DNA of 64,000 bases, taken from contig DLGC01000024.1 in the NCBI GenBank assembly GCA_002482525.1, positions 62,001 through 126,000 of the forward strand, in the 5' to 3' direction. Positions 54,121-62,463 of this stretch are shown here, one piece after another. The notes beneath the pieces are model-generated. The model was not told the DNA's origin, ran no database searches, and saw only the letters and a list, made by a program, of their open reading frames with translations. A program made the translations under genes and the position numbers. Source of the DNA: Propionibacteriaceae bacterium UBA7704 (GTDB lineage Bacteria; Actinomycetota; Actinomycetes; Propionibacteriales; Propionibacteriaceae). Position 1 is the stretch's first letter. The number at the start of each line of letters is the position of its first letter.

Positions 54121-54360
54121 TTACAACTCGTCCTGCCACAGGCCGGTGTGCAATAGCGACGACAAGCCCAAGTGATCGACCAAAGCGAGGAACTTCGGTC
54201 GCAACGCGGGGGTCGGAAAATGCCGACCCTGCAACCAGCCTTGCATCGTCGAAGCGGGAACTCCGGAGAGGCGGGCAGCCGCCCTGACCGAGACGTGCTG
54301 GTCACGTCGGGTTTGGTCAACAAGGGTGACTAGCTCAGCACGAGTCAGTCGGTTCTGCAC
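54121..54360 (-). CDS. Mini helix-turn-helix protein, twin B
   Basis: About 79 residues from a GTG directly after AGGAGCACC; the frame is open much further upstream but with atypical composition. Same plan as twin A: LTRAELVTLVDQTR, then the helix-turn-helix VSVRAAARLSGVPASTMQGWL, then HFPTPALRPKFLALVDHLGL. The twins share the framework LTRxE-LV-R-SxRAxARLxGVPAxTxQGWLxGxHFP. They are 47 bases apart on the same strand, probably one transcript. Confidence 0.7.
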   Translation of the reverse strand: MQNRLTRAELVTLVDQTRRDQHVSVRAAARLSGVPASTMQGWLQGRHFPTPALRPKFLALVDHLGLSSLLHTGLWQDEL

Positions 54361-54623
54361 GGTGCTCCTGTTTGGCCACGCCAGGCTCAGCTCTGCGCTG
54401 AACCTGGCTACGACTGCAAAAGCAGGCACTGGCTCAATCCAGTGGCCAGCCACGCGCCGATATGTAAGCGACCACCGCCATGGTCGTACCCCTCCATCGT
54501 CAGCGCGAAAACACCAGAGTCCCCCCGGCGTGACGCCAGTGCCTGCTGCACTAGTCAACGCCAATTCACGGCAAATTCAGACTCTTCAATGGTGAGTTCG
54601 TACAGACTCGTACACCTGTGCGA

Positions 54624-56246
54624 CTAAACGCCCGCCCATGTCCGGTAGCCACCGTCAAGGCTGCGGACGTGGCGCCCCAACTGCGACAAGATCCGCGAGG
54701 CCACATAGGAGCGTTGCCCCTGCCAGCAATACAGGATGGTTTCGGCCTCGACCTCATCGATTCGGTCGCGCAGTTCGTCGATCGGAATGTTGATCGCGCC
54801 GTCGATCATTCCCCGTTCGAGCTCAATCGGGGTGCGCACATCAATGATCTGAATGCCTTTGTCGGCTTCAGCGGCGATCTCATGCCACTGGATGGTCTCC
54901 ACCAGGCCGTCGCGAATGTTCTCGGCCTGGAATCCCAGCATGTTCACCGGGTCCTTCGCCGAACTGAACGGAGGCGCGTAGCTCAACTCCAGGTCGGCCA
55001 ACTGCGAGGCGGTCAGACCACCGCGCATGGCCGTCGCAATCACGTCAATCCGCTTGTCAACACCGGTACCGCCGACGCCCTGGGCTCCCAGAATGGCATC
55101 GGTGTCAGCGTCGATGACTAGCTTGAGGTGCATCTCCTCGCCGCCGGGGTAGTAGCCAGCATGGTTGTCCGGGTGGGTGTGGACGACGCGAATGTTGCGT
55201 CCGGCTGCCACGGCTCGCTTCTCGGTCCAACCGGTGGCTGCAGCTTGCATGCCGAACAGGCCGACGATGGCGGTCCCCAGCACCGTTTCGGAATGCACGT
55301 CGCGTCCGGCGATGACGTCGGCGACCAGGCGACCGTGCCGGTTGGCCGGACCAGCCAGCGGCACCATGGCGCCGTCGCCGGTAATGACGTCCCGCTTCAC
55401 CACCGCATCACCGACAGCGAAGATTGCCGGATCGGAGGTGCGTTGTTGGTCATCGACGACGATGCCGCCGCGATCGCTGATCTCCAGCCCTGCGGCTGCG
55501 GCCAGCCCGGACTCCGGGCGGACACCGATGGCGGCGATGACCATGCCGGCCGGCAGCGTGCTGCCGTCGGACAACGTGACGGTGCCCTCACCGACCTCGG
55601 TCACCGAAACGCCAGTGATGACGTCGACGCTGCGGCTTTCCAGTTCCCACTGCACCCGGATGGCCATTTCGACGTCCAGGGGCGCCATGATCTGGTTGGC
55701 GAGTTCGACGACGGTGACCTTCAGGCCGCGTTCCACGAAATTCTCGGCCAGTTCCAGGCCGATGAAGCCGCCACCCATGATGACCGCCGACTTCTCCGGC
55801 CCGGCGAGCACTTCGTCAACCTTGGCTGCCATGGCATCGGTGTCGGCGACATTGCGCAAGGTGAGCGCACGCTCAGCGCCGGGGATGGGTGGCACGAAGG
55901 GAGCGGCTCCCGGTGCCAGAATCAGGTTGTCGTAGCTCTCGGTGTACTCCCGGCCGGTGGCGAGATCGCGCACCGAAACAGTCTTGGCAGCGCGGTCGAT
56001 CGCGGTCACTTCGGTGTTCACGCGGACATCTGCCTGGAAGCGGGTGTTGATGCTCTCCGGGGTCTCCAGCAGCAGTGCCTCGCGGCGGGTAATCACCCCA
56101 CCGACGTAGTAAGGAAGCCCGCAATTGGCGAAGGACACATGTCCAGACCTCTCGAAGACGACAATCTCGGCGGTCTCGTCCATCCGGCGCAAGCGGGTGG
56201 CAGCGGACATGCCCCCGGCGACGCCTCCTACGATCAGGGTTCTCAT
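54624..56246 (-). CDS. CoA-disulfide reductase-like flavoprotein fused to a rhodanese domain
   Basis: 540 residues. FAD-binding VGGVAGGMSAA at the N-terminus, the single redox Cys in SFANCGLPYY (about residue 43) as in CoA-disulfide reductase/NADH oxidase/polysulfide reductase, a second Rossmann motif GGGFIGLELAENF, and a dimerisation domain. The last ~90 residues are a rhodanese domain with the active-site loop YCWQGQRS. CoADR-rhodanese fusions reduce CoA persulfide or polysulfide and handle reactive sulfur. The CstR-type operator right at its promoter agrees with this. The -10 box lies 7 bases from the ATG, so the transcript is probably leaderless. Confidence 0.9.
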   Translation of the reverse strand: MRTLIVGGVAGGMSAATRLRRMDETAEIVVFERSGHVSFANCGLPYYVGGVITRREALLLETPESINTRFQADVRVNTEVTAIDRAAKTVSVRDLATGREYTESYDNLILAPGAAPFVPPIPGAERALTLRNVADTDAMAAKVDEVLAGPEKSAVIMGGGFIGLELAENFVERGLKVTVVELANQIMAPLDVEMAIRVQWELESRSVDVITGVSVTEVGEGTVTLSDGSTLPAGMVIAAIGVRPESGLAAAAGLEISDRGGIVVDDQQRTSDPAIFAVGDAVVKRDVITGDGAMVPLAGPANRHGRLVADVIAGRDVHSETVLGTAIVGLFGMQAAATGWTEKRAVAAGRNIRVVHTHPDNHAGYYPGGEEMHLKLVIDADTDAILGAQGVGGTGVDKRIDVIATAMRGGLTASQLADLELSYAPPFSSAKDPVNMLGFQAENIRDGLVETIQWHEIAAEADKGIQIIDVRTPIELERGMIDGAINIPIDELRDRIDEVEAETILYCWQGQRSYVASRILSQLGRHVRSLDGGYRTWAGV

Positions 56247-56253
56247 GAACGGA

Positions 56254-56272
56254 ATTATACCCCGGGGGGTAT
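56254..56272 (-). promoter_or_regulatory. CstR/CsoR-type operator overlapping the -10 box
   Basis: ATACCCCGGGGGGTAT (56257-56272) is a perfect 7-2-7 palindrome of the form bound by CsoR-family persulfide sensors (CstR). In transcript sense it merges into a -10 box TATAAT (56259-56254). A bound repressor would block RNA polymerase until sulfide or persulfide appears. No csoR/cstR gene is in the window. Confidence 0.75.
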
Positions 56273-56302
56273 CGCTGAGGTCAATTCGGCGTCCACCGAG
56301 AT

Positions 56303-58078
56303 CTAGTTTCGGGGCTTGCCTGCGCGGGCGTACATCTCGTCCACGAGCTGAGCGAAGCGCTTCTCCACTTCCTTGCGCTTGACCTTCAGAGTGGGGGTCA
56401 ACATGCCGTTCTCCTGAGTGAAGCCGTCCAGCAGGACGCGCAGGTCCGCGATCTGCTCATGCTTGGGAAGCTTCGCGGTGAGTTCGCTCATGCGGCGCCT
56501 GATCTCGGCCATCACCTCAGGGTGCGCCAGCAACTCCTCGCGCTTGGCCCAGGTGATCTGCAGTTGCTTGGCGATTTCATCCAGTTGCGGCAACGACGGC
56601 ACCACCAGCAGCGTGAGGTACGGCCGGTTGTCGCCGAGCAGCAAGGAGTATTCGAACAGCGGATCCGAGGCGAGCAGGTTTTCGATCGGGGCCGGTGCCA
56701 CATTCTTGCCGTTGCTGGTGACGATGAGATCTTTGATGCGGTCGGTGATCCGGACGTAGGAGCCGTCGATCTCGCCGACATCGCCGGTGTGCAGCCAGCC
56801 ATCGACGATGGTCGTAGCGGTCTCTTCCGGACGCCCCCAGTAGCCCACCATCAGGTTCGGGCCGCGGTAGAGCAGCTCGCCGCCCTCGGCAACTCGCAGT
56901 TCCCCGCCGGGCATGACCTTTCCGACATTGCCGAAGGTGAAGTCTCGCGGCGGCGGGAAGGTGACCAGCGGCGAGGCCTCCGTGAGGCCGTAACCAGTCA
57001 ACAGCAAGAGCCCGCAGCCGTAGAAGAAGCGCTCGACGTCTTCACGCATAGCCGCACCACCGCAGGCCAGCACCTTCTTCGGTCCACCGATAGCGTCACG
57101 TACCGCGCCGAGCACCAACTTGTCGGCAATGTTGAGCCGCACTGTCAGCCAGCGGCTGGGCCGCTCCCCGGAGCGCAACACGTCGTGGTACTTGGTGCCG
57201 GTCTTCAATGACCACTCCATGATGCGCTGTTTGAGCGAGCTGTCGGCGACCTTCTCCCGAGCAGTGTTGTAGACCTTCTCGTACAGGCGCGGCACGCTGA
57301 CCATCAGATTGGCCTTGGCCAAGACCATCTGCTCGGCCACCGTGCGCGGGTCGCTGACGTAGGTGTTGAGGCAGCCATTGGCCAACACCATGTAGGTCCA
57401 CGCGCGCTCCAGGGCGTGACTCAGCGGCAGGAAGCACAGCGATACGTCGCCGGGGGCGAGGGTGAAGAAGCGATTCAGTGCGTCGACTTGGTGGGTGAAG
57501 CCCCGATGGGTCAGCATCACACCCTTGGGATCACCGGTGGTGCCGGAGGTGTAGATGATGGTGGCCAGATCATCGGGGCTGGCGCCGGCCAGACGGGCGT
57601 CCACGGCAGCGGTATCGGAGGGTGCTGCGTCCAATTCCTGGGCCAGGCTCGGGGCGCCCTCGACCGGATCGAGGGTGATGACATCGAGCAGCTCCGGCAG
57701 TTCGCCACGCACCTCGGCGATGGCCTGCCATTCGTGATCGCCAGCCACGAACGCCAGCCGGGAGCCGGAGTCGGCGATGACGTGACGGGCCTGCTGCGGC
57801 GTACTGGTGGCGTACATCGGCACTGACACCAGCCCGGCATAGGCGCAAGCCAGATCGATCAGTGTCCATTCGGGTCGGTTCGGCGAGAATAGGGCGACGC
57901 GATCACCGGCTTCCAGGCCACGATCGATCAGCCGTGCGGCCAGCGAGCGCGCCCTCGCGCCCAGCTCGGCATAGCTGGTGACGATCCAGGCTTCGCCGTC
58001 CCAGATGCGGGCAGCAGGCTCCGGCCCGAATGCAGCCACCGACTCAGTGAACATGCCGGCCACGTGCGCCGAATCCAT
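56303..58078 (-). CDS. Long-chain fatty-acid-CoA ligase (FadD-like AMP-forming synthetase)
   Basis: 591 residues. ATG preceded by AAAGGAGCAGGG. Adenylation-domain motifs are complete: YTSGTTGDPKGVMLTH (P-loop A3), GYGLTEASP, YRGPNLMVGYW, and DGWLHTGDVGEID followed by the basic A10-like region (NGKNVAPAPIENL). Closest in layout to actinobacterial FadD15-type enzymes, which activate fatty acids with ATP and CoA. Fatty-acid chain length is unknown. Confidence 0.9.
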   Translation of the reverse strand: MDSAHVAGMFTESVAAFGPEPAARIWDGEAWIVTSYAELGARARSLAARLIDRGLEAGDRVALFSPNRPEWTLIDLACAYAGLVSVPMYATSTPQQARHVIADSGSRLAFVAGDHEWQAIAEVRGELPELLDVITLDPVEGAPSLAQELDAAPSDTAAVDARLAGASPDDLATIIYTSGTTGDPKGVMLTHRGFTHQVDALNRFFTLAPGDVSLCFLPLSHALERAWTYMVLANGCLNTYVSDPRTVAEQMVLAKANLMVSVPRLYEKVYNTAREKVADSSLKQRIMEWSLKTGTKYHDVLRSGERPSRWLTVRLNIADKLVLGAVRDAIGGPKKVLACGGAAMREDVERFFYGCGLLLLTGYGLTEASPLVTFPPPRDFTFGNVGKVMPGGELRVAEGGELLYRGPNLMVGYWGRPEETATTIVDGWLHTGDVGEIDGSYVRITDRIKDLIVTSNGKNVAPAPIENLLASDPLFEYSLLLGDNRPYLTLLVVPSLPQLDEIAKQLQITWAKREELLAHPEVMAEIRRRMSELTAKLPKHEQIADLRVLLDGFTQENGMLTPTLKVKRKEVEKRFAQLVDEMYARAGKPRN

Positions 58079-58236
58079 CCCTGCTCCTTTGCCCCTTCGG
58101 ATGAGGTACTAGGAACAAAGTTACTGCACCGTAGGTTATTGCGGAACAGCTGCCAGCAGTAGGCCGCTCGCTGAGTCCATCCTGCGCCGGGTAGCGCCTG
58201 CCGTCGAGGTGTCACGTGGTGCCTAGACTGCTGTGC

Positions 58237-59025
58237 ATGTTGTTGGGAGCCCACGTCGATGCCGCCGACCCGATTGCTCAGATCTCCGAGCTCGGGGGAC
58301 GCGCTGTGCAGTTCTTTCTCGGTGATCCCCAGAAGTGGAGTGGGCCGTCGGTGGCCTACCCGGCCGGTGCCGAAGCACTGCGGGCCGACGCCGAACAGGC
58401 GGGCATCGCGATCTACATCCATGCGCCCTATGTGCTGAATGTGGCCAGCACCAACAACCGGATCCGGATTCCCAGCCGTCAGCAGTTGCAGAAGCAGCTC
58501 ACCATGGCCGCCCAGCTCGGGGCCGCCGGTGTCATCGTCCACGGCGGGCATGTGCTGGCCACCGACGATCCCCAGGTCGGCTTCGACAACTGGCGCAAGG
58601 CCGTCGACGGGCTGACCATCGAGGTGCCGTTGTTGATCGAGAACACAGCCGGGGGCGCCAACGCGATGGCTCGCACGCTGGAACGACTGGGCCGACTGTG
58701 GGAGGCGATCTCGGAGTCGGCCAATGCTGACCGGGTCGGATTCTGCCTGGACACCTGCCATGCCCATGCCGGCGGCAATGAGCTGTCCGGGCTGACTGAT
58801 CGCATCCGGGCCATCACCGGACGCATCGACCTGGTGCACGGCAACGACTCCCGCGACGCGTTCGACTCCGGAGCTGATCGGCACGCGAATCTGGGACACG
58901 GACAGTGTGATCCCGAAGGGCTTGCGGAGGTGTTCACCACGGCAGGGGCGCCGATCATCCTGGAGACTCCCGGAGACGTCAATGCCCGCCGGGCGGATAT
59001 GGAATGGGTAGCCAACTTAACCTAG
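58237..59025 (+). CDS. nfo: Endonuclease IV (AP endonuclease, family 2)
   Basis: About 262 residues from the internal ATG (MLLGAHVDAAD). TIM barrel with the three-zinc ligand set: HAPY, HGGHVL, Glu in IENTAGG, Asp/His in DTCHAHAGG, Asp/His in GNDSRDAFDSGADRHANLG, and the final Glu in ILETPG. Cleaves DNA 5' to abasic sites in base-excision repair. It is divergent from the ligase gene. Confidence 0.9.
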   Translation: MLLGAHVDAADPIAQISELGGRAVQFFLGDPQKWSGPSVAYPAGAEALRADAEQAGIAIYIHAPYVLNVASTNNRIRIPSRQQLQKQLTMAAQLGAAGVIVHGGHVLATDDPQVGFDNWRKAVDGLTIEVPLLIENTAGGANAMARTLERLGRLWEAISESANADRVGFCLDTCHAHAGGNELSGLTDRIRAITGRIDLVHGNDSRDAFDSGADRHANLGHGQCDPEGLAEVFTTAGAPIILETPGDVNARRADMEWVANLT

Positions 59026-59102
59026 ATCGGCACAGGGTCACACCAAAATCAAGGCCTAGAAGGTCTCGTCAGAGGGATGTTCACTCGACTACCCTCCACG
59101 GA

Positions 59103-61175
59103 ATGAGTACGAGCATCTACTTAGGCTCCCCTGAGGGACGCGTTGGCAAGTCCATGGTTGCCCTCGGCATGATCGAGGCCCTGACCCGCACGGTGAGCTC
59201 GGTCGGAGTGTTCCGTCCGATTGTTCACGCCGGTGCCGCAGATGCCATCTTGACCACCCTGATCGCCGAACCCAGCGTCAGCCAGACCTACGAGCAGGCC
59301 GTGGGCGTCACCTATGACGACATCCGGGCCGATGCCGATGCCGCTTTGGCCACGTTGGTGGAGAAGTACGCCCGGATTCGCGAGGCGCACGAGGCTGTGG
59401 TGATTCTTGGCTCGGACTACACCGACATTTCCACCGGCACCGAGCTCACGTTCAACGCCCGCGTGGCGGCGAACTTGAACGCGCCGGTGCTGCTGGTGGT
59501 CACCGGCACCGGACGCGACGCCGCAACGGTGAAGTCGGCGGCGATGGCGGCGATGACCGAGTTCCGCTCCAACCATGCCGAGGTGCTCGGCGTGATTGCC
59601 AACCGGGTCGAGCCGGAGATGCTGGATGACGTGCGTGCCAAGCTCGCTGAGATCGAAGGCGTGGTGACCGGTGCGGTGCCCAGCGATCCGATTCTGATCG
59701 CACCCTCGGTGGCGCAGCAGTTCGAGGCGGCCAAGGCCACCTTCATGCAGGGCAACCCGGAGTTGCTGGAGCGGGAGTCGGTCGAGGTACTGGTGGCGTC
59801 CATGACGTTGCCGAATGTGCTCAAGCGCTTGACGCCGGAGTCGACGATCATCATGCCCAGCGACCGGGCCGACCTGCTGCCCGGCTTGTTGCTGGCGCAT
59901 GCTTCGGGCACCTTCCCGAAGCTCTCGGGCGTCATTCTGGTCGGCGGCTATGAGATTCCGGAGACCATCACCCAGTTGGTGTCCGGCATTCGCTCCGAGT
60001 TGCCGATCGCTACCACCGAGGTGGGCACCTTCACCACGGCGGATCGCATGTTCCGTCTGGAGGGTGCGATGACCTCCAGCCCCCGCAAGGTGGAGGTGGC
60101 TCGTCGACTGTTCGCCGAGAGCATCGACACCGACGGGCTCCTGTCGTCGCTGCATGTGCATCGCTCCGAGGTGGTTACGCCGTTGATGTTCGAGCATCAA
60201 CTTCAGGAGACGGCGCGCTCGGATCGGCAGACCATCGTGTTGCCCGAGTCCACCGATGACCGGATTCTGACCTCGGCCGACATCGTGATGCGTCGTGGTG
60301 CGGCCAATATTGTGCTGCTCGGCAATGCGGTCGACATTCGCACGCGGGCCAACGCGCTGGGCTTGGCGCTGCAGGATGTGCAGATCCTAGACCCCAAAGA
60401 CCCCGAGCTTCGCCAACGCTTCGCTTCTGAATACGCCCGACTTCGCGCCCACAAGGGGGTTACTCTCGAGCAAGCCGAAGAGAAACTCAACGACCTGAGC
60501 TATTTCGGGACGATGATGGTTCACCTCGGCATGGCCGACGGGATGGTGTCGGGTGCGATCAACACCACGGCGAACACCATCCGGCCGTCCTTGGAATTCA
60601 TCAAGACCAAGCCGGGGGTGAGCGTTGTGTCCAGTTCATTCCTGATGTGCATGTCCGATCGGGTCGTCGTCTACGGCGACTGTGCGGTGAACCCCGACCC
60701 CACTGCGGCGGAGTTGGCCGATATCGCCATCAGTTCGGCGGAGACCGCTGCCGCGTTCGGCATTGAGCCGCGGGTCGCGATGCTGAGCTACTCCACCGGA
60801 TCGTCGGGCTCGGGGGCGGATGTGGACAAGGTGCGCGAAGCCACCGAGATCGTGCGCACCCGGCGTCCCGATTTGGCCCTGGAAGGTCCGATTCAGTTCG
60901 ACGCCGCTGTTGACGAAACCGTCGCGAAGACTAAACTTCCCGAATCTGCGGTGGCCGGAAAGGCCACTGTCTTCATCTTCCCTGATCTCAACACCGGCAA
61001 CAACACCTATAAGGCGGTGCAGAGGTCTGCCGGCGCGGTCGCGATCGGACCAGTGCTGCAGGGGCTCAACAAACCTGTCAACGACCTCTCCCGTGGGGCG
61101 TTGATCGACGACATCGTGAACACGGTGGCGATTACTGCCATCCAGGCACAATCTGAGAAAAGAGGTGAGGCATGA
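59103..61175 (+). CDS. pta: Phosphate acetyltransferase (long form)
   Basis: About 690 residues from the ATG giving MSTSIYLGSPEGRVGKS; a longer frame upstream has no support. An N-terminal P-loop/DRTGG-type regulatory region precedes the catalytic phosphotransacetylase domain (about residues 370-690; VLPESTDDRIL, MVSGAINTTANTIRP, SYSTGSSGSG, FPDLNTGNNTYK). Converts acetyl-CoA and phosphate to acetyl phosphate. Its stop overlaps ackA by 4 bases, so the pair is co-translated. Confidence 0.95.
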   Translation: MSTSIYLGSPEGRVGKSMVALGMIEALTRTVSSVGVFRPIVHAGAADAILTTLIAEPSVSQTYEQAVGVTYDDIRADADAALATLVEKYARIREAHEAVVILGSDYTDISTGTELTFNARVAANLNAPVLLVVTGTGRDAATVKSAAMAAMTEFRSNHAEVLGVIANRVEPEMLDDVRAKLAEIEGVVTGAVPSDPILIAPSVAQQFEAAKATFMQGNPELLERESVEVLVASMTLPNVLKRLTPESTIIMPSDRADLLPGLLLAHASGTFPKLSGVILVGGYEIPETITQLVSGIRSELPIATTEVGTFTTADRMFRLEGAMTSSPRKVEVARRLFAESIDTDGLLSSLHVHRSEVVTPLMFEHQLQETARSDRQTIVLPESTDDRILTSADIVMRRGAANIVLLGNAVDIRTRANALGLALQDVQILDPKDPELRQRFASEYARLRAHKGVTLEQAEEKLNDLSYFGTMMVHLGMADGMVSGAINTTANTIRPSLEFIKTKPGVSVVSSSFLMCMSDRVVVYGDCAVNPDPTAAELADIAISSAETAAAFGIEPRVAMLSYSTGSSGSGADVDKVREATEIVRTRRPDLALEGPIQFDAAVDETVAKTKLPESAVAGKATVFIFPDLNTGNNTYKAVQRSAGAVAIGPVLQGLNKPVNDLSRGALIDDIVNTVAITAIQAQSEKRGEA

Positions 61176-62398
61176 CGACTCCGATCTTGCTGTTGAACTG
61201 CGGCTCCAGTTCCATCAAATACCAGGTGATTGACGCCGACTCTGAGGAGGTGGTGGCCAGCGGTCTGATCCAGCGCATCGGTGACGGCGAGAGCTTGATC
61301 TCCCACACCTATGGCGGTCAGACGCTGCAGGACGAGCACGGATTCGCCGATCATGCCCAGGCATTGTCCTATCTGGTGAAGCTGTTCGACCGGGTGGGTC
61401 CCAAGCTGAACGAGATCGTTGCCGTCGGACATCGCACCGTCCACGGTGGTGAGGCATTCCGGGCGACCACCCTGATCGACGATGCGGTGATCGAGAAACT
61501 GCGCGAGCTCAGCCCCCTCGCTCCGCTGCACAATCCGCCGGGCATTGCCGGCATCGTGGCTGCGCAGCAGGCGCTGCCGGACGTGCCGCATGTGGCGATC
61601 TTCGATACCGCGTTCTTCTCCTCACTGCCCGCCGAGGCCTACACCTATGCCATTCCGCGCGACATTGCGCGCGAGCATGGCATTCGCAAGTACGGCTTCC
61701 ACGGCACCTCACACAGCTACGTCTCGCACAAGGTGGCCGAGGTGCTCGGCCGGGACTACACCGAGATGAACCAGATCGTGTGCCACCTGGGCAACGGTGC
61801 GTCCGTGTCGGGCATCAGGGCCGGCGTGGCCGTCGAGGCGTCCATGGGACTGACCCCGTTGGCCGGCCTGGTGATGGGGACGCGCTCGGGCGATGTCGAC
61901 CCCGGCCTGCACGCCTTCTTGGAGCGGTCGCTGGGTTTGAGCGCCTCTGATGTGGATTCGCTGCTGAACAAGAAGTCCGGCATCTTCGGGTTGTCGGGGG
62001 TGACTGACTTCCGCGATCTGTTCGATCTGATGGAGGCCGGTGACGCCGATGCCCAGTTGGCTTTCGATGTGTACGTGCATCGCCTGGTGAGCTACATCGG
62101 TTCGTATGTGGCGATTCTGGGTGGAGTGGACGCCTTGACGTTCACCGCGGGGGTCGGTGAGAACGCCGCGCCGGTGCGTGCGGCGGTGGTGAACCGCCTG
62201 GAGCACCTGGGCTTCTGGCTGGACGAGGAGGCCAACGCGGTGCGCTCGCGGGACCCGCGGGTGATTTCGCGCGCTGCGTCCCCAGTCACGGTCTTGGTGG
62301 TTCCGACCAACGAGGAGCTGGCCATGGCCCGCGAAACCAAGGCCGCTATTGGAGTGGAGTCCCCCGACCCTTTTGATGTGGCCGTCCCGGTCGGCTAA
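61172..62398 (+). CDS. ackA: Acetate kinase
   Basis: 408 residues. ASKHA-family kinase: N-terminal LNCGSSSIKY, GHRTVHGG, FDTAFF, YGFHGTSHSYV with the catalytic His, HLGNGAS, MGTRSGDVDPG and FTAGVGEN. Makes ATP from acetyl phosphate. A ribosome site AAAGAGGTGAGG lies in the end of pta. The Pta-AckA pair gives acetate overflow or substrate-level ATP, as expected for a fermentative or microaerophilic heterotroph. Confidence 0.96.
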   Translation: MTTPILLLNCGSSSIKYQVIDADSEEVVASGLIQRIGDGESLISHTYGGQTLQDEHGFADHAQALSYLVKLFDRVGPKLNEIVAVGHRTVHGGEAFRATTLIDDAVIEKLRELSPLAPLHNPPGIAGIVAAQQALPDVPHVAIFDTAFFSSLPAEAYTYAIPRDIAREHGIRKYGFHGTSHSYVSHKVAEVLGRDYTEMNQIVCHLGNGASVSGIRAGVAVEASMGLTPLAGLVMGTRSGDVDPGLHAFLERSLGLSASDVDSLLNKKSGIFGLSGVTDFRDLFDLMEAGDADAQLAFDVYVHRLVSYIGSYVAILGGVDALTFTAGVGENAAPVRAAVVNRLEHLGFWLDEEANAVRSRDPRVISRAASPVTVLVVPTNEELAMARETKAAIGVESPDPFDVAVPVG

Positions 62399-62409
62399 TC
62401 CCGCGACAA

Positions 62410-62459
62410 CCCCGCTCCCTGAGCCCGCCAACGACCCGCTGCCTGAGCCTGTCGAAGGC
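62410..62459. repeat. Tandem REP-like motifs between ackA and tkt
   Basis: Two related units, CCGCTCCCTGAGCCCG and GCTGCCTGAGCCTGTCGAAGG-C, stand back to back. The second is the complement type of the palindrome near ssb. The convergent ends of ackA and the transketolase meet here. Confidence 0.55.
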
Positions 62460-62463
62460 CGCG

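Noticed and set aside
54361..54623. N-terminal extension of the second mini-HTH gene, or a small gene in this spacer
   Set aside because: The extension is compositionally unlike the HTH part, and AGGAGCACC directly precedes the inner GTG; no other frame has a start site or homology I recognise.
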